The notes under the pieces: model-generated
What the model was told of the DNA's origin: nothing
Database searches by the model: none
What the model saw: only the letters and a program-made list of their open reading frames with translations
Source: GCA-2725625 sp964574215
Lineage (GTDB): Bacteria > Pseudomonadota > Alphaproteobacteria > Rhodospirillales > UBA2165
Direction: 5' to 3'
DNA length: 64,000 bases
Assembly (NCBI GenBank): GCA_964574215.1
Contig: CAZNLR010000002.1
Span: 124,001 to 188,000 of the forward strand
Shown here: positions 9,242 to 17,366 of the stretch, in pieces
How positions within the stretch are numbered: position 1 is the stretch's first letter
Layout: each line of letters begins with the position of its first letter
Program-made: the position numbers and the translations under genes

Positions 9242-10411
9242 CTAATTTTCGGGCTGGTTTGCCGTTTCGGCCGAAGAAACTTCTTTATACCATTCCGCTA
9301 TCCGATTCTTCAGAGCATCCCATTTGAGCGCCATGATGTCGCCGACAGCATTTTTTTGATCGTCCGTCGTGTCGTCTCCGGTGGTCAATTCGACAAATTC
9401 CTCGACAATCGGCTTGAGGAATTTAGGCCCGAATTCGTCCTCGATAAGAAACTTTGACGCCATTTTTCCGAATACTTCGCGGTAAACTTCCATGAATATT
9501 TTCAGGACCGGCAATTTCAAACGGCGCAAAATTTGTAAGTTTTCATAAGATAAATCGGCGATGCTGGGTCCAATGGCCCAGATACGATCTTCGTCCGCAC
9601 CGATTATTTCCGCAACATACTGGGTGTCGCGGGCGAAAAAATCCCATATCCGATCGCCGGTAATTTTAAATATAAAATCGAACTTGCCTTTGGATTTGAT
9701 CATCGCCATGCCGGCGATGGCGCCGGGATTGTCTTTCAAAATCTTGTCAAACCGGTCTTCGGTTAATTTTTGTACGTTGGCAATGTGATGAGGTTCGACG
9801 CCGCCGATGGTTCTTACCTTATTCGCCGAATCCAGAATGAGCAGTTTTTCTTTGAGTACGCGGTAGTGTTCCCGCTGCAAATACTTTTCGTAGGCTTCCA
9901 CCAGATTCAATTGCCAGGCAAAAACAAGGTAAGGCTTAATTTCCTCTAATTTCGCTTCACCGGCGCTTTTGGCGTCTTTCTTATTATCAGAATCGTTTTT
10001 CGACTTTTTACCGAACAGGCTGAACTTTTTTTTCTTGGGTTCTTCCTTCTTTACCCTGTCTCCGGGTTTGATAAAAATCTTGCTGCTGCAGGTATAGACC
10101 AACATGCGCTCCAATTGACCGAGTGAAGCACCGCAAACCAGGGGTGTTTCCGAATTGGAGACAGGCTTGCCCGTTTCATCCACCATCAAATCCTTACCGA
10201 TTTCCGGATTATTTCGGATCAGATCGATATATTTGGCCATCAAAGGCGGCGAATTGAGGATGTCGCGGTATTGGACGTTTTGTTCGATAAGCTTGTTTTG
10301 CCGAAGACGCGCCAACAGGAATTTGACGCCCGCAAGAACGATTTTCCGCAATTCCGGGTCAAGGGAAGCGGCGCTGGGAAGTTCAACAGCAGCACTGGAG
10401 CCGGTGGACAT
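9242..10411 (-). CDS. Unknown cytoplasmic protein downstream of cheZ, 389 aa
   Basis: I do not recognise a family. No signal peptide or membrane segment is apparent. The N-terminal half is helical with LDPELRKIVLAGVKFLLARL, a lysine-rich linker follows (about 118-150, KKEEPKKKKFSLFGKKSKND), and the second half is helical and ends in an acidic/Ser-rich tail. The start ATG is 73 bp downstream of the cheZ stop on the same strand, so transcription with cheZ is likely and a motility or chemotaxis link can be suspected by context only. The next gene downstream, argH, begins 98 bp further on. Confidence 0.6.
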   Translation of the reverse strand: MSTGSSAAVELPSAASLDPELRKIVLAGVKFLLARLRQNKLIEQNVQYRDILNSPPLMAKYIDLIRNNPEIGKDLMVDETGKPVSNSETPLVCGASLGQLERMLVYTCSSKIFIKPGDRVKKEEPKKKKFSLFGKKSKNDSDNKKDAKSAGEAKLEEIKPYLVFAWQLNLVEAYEKYLQREHYRVLKEKLLILDSANKVRTIGGVEPHHIANVQKLTEDRFDKILKDNPGAIAGMAMIKSKGKFDFIFKITGDRIWDFFARDTQYVAEIIGADEDRIWAIGPSIADLSYENLQILRRLKLPVLKIFMEVYREVFGKMASKFLIEDEFGPKFLKPIVEEFVELTTGDDTTDDQKNAVGDIMALKWDALKNRIAEWYKEVSSAETANQPEN

Positions 10412-10484
10412 AAATCCTGCCTACAATCCAGCCTCTTGATACGGGTCCACCGGCAGGTTGAGGCGGCCTCCGGGGGAATAAATT

Positions 10485-11270
10485 TTAGTCGAACAACGCG
10501 TCGATATCGGACTGATCGATGCCGGTATCGCCCAAAGCCGGACCGTTGAGCAAATCCTTATCCGGATCTTTTTCATCCTCGACGGAGGCGTTGGTTTCGG
10601 CGATTTCTTCTTCGCCCCAGATGTCGATCATCGCATTGATGCGATCTTCGACATACTTCAGGGCGTTGACGACCTTGGTAATACGTTGTCCGGTGATATC
10701 CTGGAAGTTGCACGCTTCCAGCATTTTTATGGTGCATTCCATAATGTCTTCGGTGGCCTGGCGGTCATCGTCGTTGTCTGCGCTCAATTGTATTTTTTGC
10801 GCCAGTTCGTCAATTTTTTCTGTTGCCTCAAGAATCGTATGGGTCGCGCCCTCGGTTGCCTGAATGACTTCATCCAGCTCCGAAGATGCCTTTAGTAATT
10901 TATCGCCGCCTTTGGTGCCCGATTGCATGGACCGGATTTCGGACTTTGTTTCCTGAATTGACCGGGACAACGCCCGAATCTCGTTTTTCAGCGCTTCCGC
11001 GGCTTCGAAATCCTTTTGCAGTTGTTGGTTTTCAGTCAGCACTTCAGGATTGTCGTTGTCGGCGGGGCTGTCCGTCGCCGATATAGTGTTGGCGTCGGTC
11101 AGAAGATCCTGCAAATCCTGAATGGCGGCCATGATCTGGTCATTGGAGACGCCTTGCGCGTCAATCTGTCCGGAGCTCTGGTAAAACACGTGCTCAGGCA
11201 AATCCTGGCCTTTGGACTTCATCAACTGTAATTCTGCGCTGAACAATTTTCTTTTTGGTTCGCCAGCCAT
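10485..11270 (-). CDS. cheZ: Chemotaxis phosphatase CheZ
   Basis: CheZ dephosphorylates CheY-P and resets flagellar signalling. 261 aa. The protein is a long helical hairpin; ACNFQDITGQRITKVVNAL (about 188-206) holds the catalytic Gln-containing motif (FQDxTGQ) and the C-terminal residues IDQSDIDALFD are the CheY-binding peptide typical of CheZ. A middle segment 75-160 reads as coiled coil. Ribosome site GAGGAAG precedes the ATG. Together with motA/motB at 48.7-50.2 kb it shows a flagellated, chemotactic cell. Confidence 0.9.
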   Translation of the reverse strand: MAGEPKRKLFSAELQLMKSKGQDLPEHVFYQSSGQIDAQGVSNDQIMAAIQDLQDLLTDANTISATDSPADNDNPEVLTENQQLQKDFEAAEALKNEIRALSRSIQETKSEIRSMQSGTKGGDKLLKASSELDEVIQATEGATHTILEATEKIDELAQKIQLSADNDDDRQATEDIMECTIKMLEACNFQDITGQRITKVVNALKYVEDRINAMIDIWGEEEIAETNASVEDEKDPDKDLLNGPALGDTGIDQSDIDALFD

Positions 11271-11522
11271 TTAATCTTCCTCAATGGTCTTTTCGGGTCG
11301 GGTATTAGCCCAATAGTTTGTATTGAACGCCATTTTTGCGATCAAAACAGGTCCTGGATATTATGTTTATTGCTAAGTAGCTGAATTTGCAAGATTTCCA
11401 TATTGTTATCGGCCTCATTTATATGAGTGTTAAAGTCAACAATATCAATACAGATTGTGAGATTTGGGTGATATTACGAAATTAGGCGGAATACTCGGAA
11501 GGCGACCAAGAATGACGGCCAG

Positions 11523-12545
11523 ATGAGAAAATTGGATTTGAACCATAGATTTTCGGGCTGTCTGATCGGGCAGGGTCTGGGGGACGCCTTGGGTTTCCCG
11601 GTAGAAGGCCGCGCCGGTCGGGAATGCCGGGAATATGTGGCGAATAATTTGTCGGGACGGGCGGTGGGTCCCGGCAGGTGGGACGAAATCCGCAGAAGAC
11701 CCTTCGCCTGCGGTCAATATACGGATGATACCCAGCTGGCGCGTGAATTGATGCAAAGCTATGTCGCCTGCGGCGCGCTCGATCCCGCTGACTACGGTCG
11801 CCGGGTGGGGTCGATTTTTTCAGAAAACAGGATTGTCGGCAGGGGCCGCGCCACCGAAACCGCCGCCCTCAAACTGGCGGCCGGTGAAGACTGGCGGGTT
11901 TCAGGGACCCCCGCGCCCAACGCCGGCAACGGTAGCGCCATGCGGGCGGGCCCCGTCGGACTGATGTTCCACGATGATCCGGCGGCGCTGTGCCGGGCGG
12001 CCGACGATCAGGGAAAAATGACCCATGCCGATCCCCGTTGTACGGCGGGCGCTATCGCCATTGCCGGTTCCGTCGCCTACTCAATCGCGGAAAAGAATTT
12101 TTCAATCCCAGAATTCGTGGAACAAATTGCCGAATTGGTCAGGCCATTTGATGCGATCCTGGCCCAGGGCATTGTCGACTTAAAATCCTGGCTGGCGCTG
12201 CCGCCGGAGAAGGCCGTCGGGTTTATCCGGGTGGTGGGGGTCGATCCATCCTATAGTGACGGCTGGGACGGGATATCTCCCTTCGTCACCACCAGTGTGC
12301 TGTGGTCGCTTTACGCTTTTCTGAGAAGCCGGGACGATTATTGGGAAACCGTCTGCACTTCCATTGCGGTCGGCGGCGACGTTGACACCACAGCCGCTAT
12401 GGCCGGTGCCGTCAGCGGCGCTTTCAACGGGTTGGACGGCATTCCCGAAGTCTACGCAGAGCACCTGAATGATCAGGGCAGCTGGCGCTATCAAGAACTC
12501 GTCGATCTGGCCCGTGACTGCTGCCGGATTAAATCGGGGCAGTAG
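11523..12545 (+). CDS. ADP-ribosylglycohydrolase (DraG/ARH-like) family protein
   Basis: 340 aa. Metal-binding motifs of the ADP-ribosylglycohydrolase family are present: GQGLGDALGFPVEGR near the start, QYTDDTQLAREL (first Asp cluster, about 63-74) and the C-terminal GGDVDTTAAMAGAVSGA (about 282-298) that carries the second Asp cluster. Such enzymes remove ADP-ribose from proteins or small molecules with two Mg ions; DraG acts on nitrogenase reductase, but no nif gene is in the window, so the substrate is open. It is convergent with the aminopeptidase gene and the two 3' ends overlap by 17 bp. Divergent from cheZ across 252 bp. Confidence 0.85.
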   Translation: MRKLDLNHRFSGCLIGQGLGDALGFPVEGRAGRECREYVANNLSGRAVGPGRWDEIRRRPFACGQYTDDTQLARELMQSYVACGALDPADYGRRVGSIFSENRIVGRGRATETAALKLAAGEDWRVSGTPAPNAGNGSAMRAGPVGLMFHDDPAALCRAADDQGKMTHADPRCTAGAIAIAGSVAYSIAEKNFSIPEFVEQIAELVRPFDAILAQGIVDLKSWLALPPEKAVGFIRVVGVDPSYSDGWDGISPFVTTSVLWSLYAFLRSRDDYWETVCTSIAVGGDVDTTAAMAGAVSGAFNGLDGIPEVYAEHLNDQGSWRYQELVDLARDCCRIKSGQ

Positions 12546-14580
12546 CCTCCGCCAGCCAATCGGACGTGTCTGTGTCCAGAAGGGGCGCCAGCGATGAGGC
12601 CACACTTTGATGATATTGGTTGAGCCAGTCGGTCTCCTCCCCGGTCAGCATGGAGGTAACGATCAGGTTTCGATCAATAGGCGCCCGGGTCAACACTTCG
12701 AAGCTCAGCATGGTATTGCCGGTCGCCGCTGACGGTTCATCTTTTTGAACGGCCACCAGATTTTCGATGCGGATGCCGTATGCGCCGGTTTTGTAATAGC
12801 CGGGCTCGTTGGAAATAATCATGCCCGGTTCCAGGGCGACGCGGTTGGGAATTTTCGAAATGCGCTGGGGCCCTTCGTGGACGCCCAAATAGTTCCCGAC
12901 GCCGTGCCCGGTGCCGTGTTCGTAATCGAGACCGGCCTGCCACAATGATTTCCGCGCCAGAACGTCCAGTTGAGATCCTGTCGTGCCGGCGGGGAATACA
13001 GCGCCGGCGAGAGCAATATGACCTTTGAGAACACGGGTAAAGCGGTCGCGCATTTCGTCGCTCGGATTGCCGATGGCGACCGTGCGGGTGACATCGGTGG
13101 TGCCGTCCAGATACTGTCCGCCGGAATCAACCAAGTACAGCGATCCCATTTCCAGGGTGCGGGCACTTTCCGGCCGCGCCCGGTAGTGGACGATGGCGCC
13201 GTTTGGCCCGGTGGCGGAAATTGTTGGGAAGCTGAGACCGCGGAACTTCTCTTCGGCGCGCCGAAATTGGTCTACCTTGTCCGCCAGTTGGGTTTCACTC
13301 AATTCTTCCAGTGACGGGTGACGGCCGAGCCAGGCGAGAAATCTGGTCAATGCCGCACCGTCCCGCCGATGGACGTCCCTGATACCTTGTAACTCGACGG
13401 CGTTTTTGACCGATTTGGGTAACTGACAGGGATCCTCCGCCGGCGAAATCGATGCGCCGGCGTCGATCAAGTGGGAGGAGATGGCTTCGGCGGCGCTGGA
13501 TTTATCAAGACGGACCGTCTTTTTTCCCTGACCCAAAGAACTCAGTCCATCCAAGAAGTCTTCGATATCGAGAAACGTTCCATCGTCGAAACTTTGCGCG
13601 ACGGCTGGGCGTACTTTGCGGCGGTCGATGAAAATATCGAGGCTGTCATCGCTGTACAGGACACCGAAACAGAGAACGAAGGGCGTATAGGGCACGTCGC
13701 CGCCTCTGATATTGGCAAGCCAGGCGATGGCGTCCGGACTTGTCAAAACAACGGCGTCCTGGCCTGCTTTTTTGAGTTCCGCGGCAATTTGGGCGCGTTT
13801 TTCAGCCGAACTCTGACCGGTAAGGGGCGTGGCTTGAATTTCGACCGGAGAAATCGGCGCCGCCGGGCGGTCGCGCCAAATTGTGTCAATCGGATTGGGG
13901 GTCGCTTCCGTCAATTGGCCACCCGCCTTATTGGCTGCCGTCCGCAAGCGGCTGGCGCCTTCGACCGTATGAAGCCAGGGATCGAAGGCCAGTTTACCGC
14001 CCTTGGGCAGGTTCTTCTCGATCCATTTGCCCGGCGGCCAGTTGCCGGGGGGGGAGGCCGTCAGATCGTTAATTTCGAATAAGTCGCTATTTACCTGATT
14101 TGACGCCTGCAACGTGTAGCGCCCATCGACGAAGATCGCCGCTTTATCGGTAAAAACAATGGCGACTCCCGCCGATCCGGTGAAACCCGTCAACCAGGCA
14201 AGCCGTTGAGCGCATTTGGGAACGTATTCGCCCTGATGTTCGTCCGCCAACGGCACGATGAAGCCTGCCAGTCCACGCTTCTCCAATTCATGCCTTAAAG
14301 CCGCCAATCTATCTGTAGCGGGCAGATTATCGTACGAAGCCGGTGACAGGCCGTTGGGCCGTCCTAACGCCTTGTCCAGTTCCGATTTCAGACAGTCGGT
14401 AAGTTGGTTGCCGGGATTGCCGGCAATCAGCGACATCCAGCCGTCTTCGCCGCCGATACTGCCTTCATCAATCGGCGAGGCGGCGACACCGGCGATAATT
14501 TCCTGAACGGCGCCCGGGGTGAGATCGGTCTGGGCCTCTTGCAAAAGCGTCGCCAAGTTATCGGATACGTCTTTGTCCAT
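12529..14580 (-). CDS. Aminopeptidase P family (Xaa-Pro) metallopeptidase
   Basis: Removes N-terminal residues that precede proline, using two Mn/Zn ions. The catalytic pita-bread domain occupies about 390-610: DSGGQYLDGTTDVTR with both Asp ligands, EHGTGHGVGNYLGVHEGP with the His ligand, NEPGYY and GIRIENL with the Glu ligands. The creatinase-N domains lie before it, beginning RLAALRHELEKRGLAGFIVP at about 90. The 683-aa length exceeds the usual ~600 because of an 85-residue N-terminal extension of unclear origin. The chosen ATG at 14580 is 12 nt upstream of the TPR gene's stop region on the same strand. Overlaps the convergent ADP-ribosylglycohydrolase gene by 17 bp. Confidence 0.92.
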   Translation of the reverse strand: MDKDVSDNLATLLQEAQTDLTPGAVQEIIAGVAASPIDEGSIGGEDGWMSLIAGNPGNQLTDCLKSELDKALGRPNGLSPASYDNLPATDRLAALRHELEKRGLAGFIVPLADEHQGEYVPKCAQRLAWLTGFTGSAGVAIVFTDKAAIFVDGRYTLQASNQVNSDLFEINDLTASPPGNWPPGKWIEKNLPKGGKLAFDPWLHTVEGASRLRTAANKAGGQLTEATPNPIDTIWRDRPAAPISPVEIQATPLTGQSSAEKRAQIAAELKKAGQDAVVLTSPDAIAWLANIRGGDVPYTPFVLCFGVLYSDDSLDIFIDRRKVRPAVAQSFDDGTFLDIEDFLDGLSSLGQGKKTVRLDKSSAAEAISSHLIDAGASISPAEDPCQLPKSVKNAVELQGIRDVHRRDGAALTRFLAWLGRHPSLEELSETQLADKVDQFRRAEEKFRGLSFPTISATGPNGAIVHYRARPESARTLEMGSLYLVDSGGQYLDGTTDVTRTVAIGNPSDEMRDRFTRVLKGHIALAGAVFPAGTTGSQLDVLARKSLWQAGLDYEHGTGHGVGNYLGVHEGPQRISKIPNRVALEPGMIISNEPGYYKTGAYGIRIENLVAVQKDEPSAATGNTMLSFEVLTRAPIDRNLIVTSMLTGEETDWLNQYHQSVASSLAPLLDTDTSDWLAEATAPI

Positions 14581-14592
14581 GAATCCCTGTCA

Positions 14593-16344
14593 TTAGGTTG
14601 TACCGTTTCCGGAATAGCTTGGGACATGGTCCGAGAGGGCTTGTTTTACCTCGCCGATCAATCCATCCCAATCGCCCGGCGCCGGTTGGCGGAACAAACG
14701 GAGGCCAGGGTACCATGGGCTGTCGGAGCGGTCGAGTTGCCAGCGCCAATCGGGGGAAAAAGGCAGCATTACCCAGGTGGGTACGTTCATGGCCCCGGCC
14801 AGATGCACCAGATAGGTGTCGATCGAGATGATCAGGTCCATCTGGCTCACGATGGCGGCCGTATGGGCGAAATCGCCCAAATCGTTTCCCAAATTCACGA
14901 CCTCGCCATTTTTCTCGAACGGTTTCAGTTCGTCTCCCTCGGGGCCGAATTGCAGGCCGTAAAATCGGCTATTTGGTATATCGAACAGCCCGGCGAGATC
15001 GGTGGCGTGGCAAACCTTCCGTCGGTAAGTATCGCCATGATCACTGGCCCAGGCCAACCCGATTTTGAAATCAGACGACGGTGGAATTTCCAAATAACTG
15101 TCCAGATTGTTCGCCAAGTAGGGGAACCTGGAGGGTATGTTGTTCGCCGTAACGTTCAAATGACGTCCCAGGCTGATCAGCGGCGAAAAATAGTCGAAAG
15201 GCGGCGGATGATCACCGAAATCCCCAATTTTATTGAATTCGAAAGCCCCCTCGAAAAGGGCGATCAGTTTGGCGGGGCAATCGAAAATGATCTTTGCGCC
15301 CTGGTGGTCCGGGTTGGACCGGATGGTCTCTGCCAGCGGGTCCAGAAAGCGGGAAAACTGGATGATATCGCCAAAACCCTGTTCCCAATGCACCAGCAGG
15401 GTTTTACCGGCCAGCTTTTCGCCCTGCCAGGCCGGTTGCTCATAGCGTCGTTTTGGCCAGAATCCGGCCCGCATGGTCCGCCATTCGTATTCGGGCCAGC
15501 CGTCCTCGAAATTTCCCATGGCCAGCAGGATCATCGCCCTGGCGTAATGGGCCTGGGCATAATTAGGATCGGCGGCAAGGGTCCGGTCAGTTGCGGCCAG
15601 CGCCTCATCAAGCCGGTTGAGGCGCAACAAGGCGTTGGCCTCGGCATTCAAAATGTCGGCATTTTGCGGCCACTTTTTACCCGCCTTTCCGCAAATCGCC
15701 AGGGCTTCGTCGATTTGATCCGATTCCGCGAGAGAGGTCGCCAGATTGCCATGGGCGGTCGCGTGGGCCGGGTCAATGCGGATGGCGCGCTTGTAGGCTT
15801 GGGAGGCTTCTTCGAACTGGCCCAGTTCCTGATGGCTGACACCTAGATTGTTGTAGGCCTGGGGATTGCCGGGGTCCAGCTTGACCGCCTGCCGGTTAAG
15901 TTCAAGGGCTTCTTTGAGTTCGCCTTTCTGCCGTAGCAGCAGGGCCAGATTATAGACGGGTTCGGCGGAACGGGGATCCAATTCACGGGCCTTCTCATAG
16001 GCCTGCTGCGCCTCGTCCAACCGGCCCATGGCTTTCAGGGTAATGCCGAGATGACTGTGAAAGTCCGCAACGTCACCATTGATGGCGATGGCGTTGGTGA
16101 TGAGGTCGAAACTGAGGTTGAGATTGCCTGCCTGATAGGCGATCACCCCCAACAAATCTTGGGCGTCCGCATCGAACGGATTGCGCGCCAGCACCTGATT
16201 ACAGAGAGCTTCCGCCTGCGGCAATTGGCCGGCCCGTAGGTAACCGATGGCGACATCGATATCAGGATCGATGTTGCGCCCGGAATTTTTCCCGGACTGA
16301 TTTTTAGGATTTTTTTCCCGGCTCTTTTGTCGGCGTCGGCTCAT
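14593..16344 (-). CDS. TPR protein with glycosyltransferase-like C-terminal domain
   Basis: 583 aa. After a basic N-terminus (RRRQKSREKNPKNQSGKNSG) come about seven tetratricopeptide repeats (about 28-270), each with the W/L-G-Y-A/F-P pattern, for example AYNNLGVSHQELGQFEEASQ. The C-terminal half (about 290-575) looks like the family 9/41-type glycosyltransferase fold found in many bacterial TPR proteins: GKTLLVHWEQGFGDIIQFSR, DLIISIDTYLVHLAGAM and PTWVMLPFSPDWRW. Acceptor unknown; a role in modifying surface polysaccharide or flagellin is possible by analogy. No signal peptide, so probably cytoplasmic. Confidence 0.8.
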   Translation of the reverse strand: MSRRRQKSREKNPKNQSGKNSGRNIDPDIDVAIGYLRAGQLPQAEALCNQVLARNPFDADAQDLLGVIAYQAGNLNLSFDLITNAIAINGDVADFHSHLGITLKAMGRLDEAQQAYEKARELDPRSAEPVYNLALLLRQKGELKEALELNRQAVKLDPGNPQAYNNLGVSHQELGQFEEASQAYKRAIRIDPAHATAHGNLATSLAESDQIDEALAICGKAGKKWPQNADILNAEANALLRLNRLDEALAATDRTLAADPNYAQAHYARAMILLAMGNFEDGWPEYEWRTMRAGFWPKRRYEQPAWQGEKLAGKTLLVHWEQGFGDIIQFSRFLDPLAETIRSNPDHQGAKIIFDCPAKLIALFEGAFEFNKIGDFGDHPPPFDYFSPLISLGRHLNVTANNIPSRFPYLANNLDSYLEIPPSSDFKIGLAWASDHGDTYRRKVCHATDLAGLFDIPNSRFYGLQFGPEGDELKPFEKNGEVVNLGNDLGDFAHTAAIVSQMDLIISIDTYLVHLAGAMNVPTWVMLPFSPDWRWQLDRSDSPWYPGLRLFRQPAPGDWDGLIGEVKQALSDHVPSYSGNGTT

Positions 16345-16588
16345 GGGTTAAAAATTGTTCCTGCAATTGTTTCGATTTGGTACCGGAAAACCTATCCGAA
16401 GTCGCGGTCGTTGGAAATGAAAACCCTTGATTTCCGCCAACAATTTGGTCCGGCGGAAGCTATGCGTTTTCTGCAATGCTGCGGCGTGGTTTTGGCGCTT
16501 TCCGGAGGAGCCCAAAGAGCCTATTTCTTTGTTCCGTTAGATGATCGGCGGGTAGGAATTCCCGCCGTTGTTTTTGGAGACCAAGACC

Positions 16589-16756
16589 ATGTACTGCGAT
16601 TTGAACGAATTTGATGGAACCGTGTTGGACGCCGCCCGCCGGGAACGGTCGGAAACCTTTGCTGCGTTTAGCTCAAAATTTTTACGGGCGCCGAGCCGGT
16701 TCATAAAATTCAGCATCAATGATGTGCGGCGGTACCGCCAGCCGATCAAGTCCTAA
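16589..16756 (+). CDS. Small hypothetical protein, 55 aa
   Basis: Short frame starting MYCDLNEFDGTVLDAARRER and ending RRYRQPIKS, rich in Arg, Phe and Ser. A GGAGA ribosome site sits eight bases before the ATG and a strong rho-independent terminator lies 58 bp beyond the stop, so a transcription unit is likely. Size and basic helix recall the many 50-60 aa alphaproteobacterial proteins of the DUF1127-like kind, but the family signature is not there. Unknown function. Confidence 0.5.
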   Translation: MYCDLNEFDGTVLDAARRERSETFAAFSSKFLRAPSRFIKFSINDVRRYRQPIKS

Positions 16757-16813
16757 AGGCGATGGCGACGGATATCCCGAACAAAAGCATTTAATCTGAT
16801 GTTGAACACCAAG

Positions 16814-16838
16814 ATGGCGGCCATGCGGCCGCCATTTT
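16814..16838 (+). terminator. Rho-independent terminator
   Basis: Perfect 9-bp stem ATGGCGGCC / GGCCGCCAT with loop ATGC, followed by TTTTCGTTT. It ends transcription from the 55-aa gene and, read backwards, precedes the convergent lipoprotein gene. Confidence 0.85.
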
Positions 16839-16866
16839 CGTTTCCAACCTTATCATTTTGAATTTT

Positions 16867-17181
16867 TCACTTGGAGCGAACATAACCCCGGCTTTTCATG
16901 CATGACGCCACCAGCCGGTCCAACTTTTTCCCCCCCTCATACCTGGACATCATTCTTTGCTGTGAGTCACCGCTGTCCTCGCGAAAGGGATCGGGGCGGC
17001 CGGTTTGCCGATTGTACTGGCGGTTCGCTTTTTTATTGCAGGCCGCTCTGTCCGCCCGCCATTGGTCCGGCGGTAACGACGGATGCCGCCACGATCCGGT
17101 ACCGCTACAGGCGGCACCTAAAAAAAGGCAGCAAATTAGAACACTCCAAAATACGCTTATATTCATTTCATTTTTGAGCAT
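16867..17181 (-). CDS. Small putative lipoprotein, 104 aa
   Basis: Begins MLKNEMNISVFWSVLICC, a signal peptide that ends in a lipobox-like LGAAC, so an envelope lipoprotein is likely. The mature part is basic, with two further cysteines (AACNKKANRQYNRQTGRPD and ASCMKSRGY). The ending CMKSRGY(V/xx) resembles a pattern common in small proteobacterial lipoproteins that end in CMxxKGY. An in-frame ATG at 17166 is an alternative start. No ribosome site is strong. Function unknown. Confidence 0.6.
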   Translation of the reverse strand: MLKNEMNISVFWSVLICCLFLGAACSGTGSWRHPSLPPDQWRADRAACNKKANRQYNRQTGRPDPFREDSGDSQQRMMSRYEGGKKLDRLVASCMKSRGYVRSK

Positions 17182-17366
17182 TTTTCAGTTTTCGACCGCA
17201 ATATTCCGAATCATCATGTCGAAAATCGAAAGAAATCCAAGCCCTAATGCTTGACTAAAAACGTTCGGTAGCCCAACAATATAATATTCTGTCCATTGGC
17301 GCGAAGAGGGAAACCTCATAAATTTGGTGAATGGGCTAGAGTTATATTTCGGAGGGGGAATTCGAT

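Noticed and set aside
14404..15846. Long plus-strand frame of 480 codons opposite the TPR gene
   Set aside because: Lies antisense to a gene with clear TPR and transferase motifs; no recognisable domain, no ribosome site.
17251..17285. TTGACT and TATAAT ahead of the benzoate-CoA ligase-type gene
   Set aside because: Spacing of 23 bp is too long for a normal sigma-70 promoter; kept out of the feature list.
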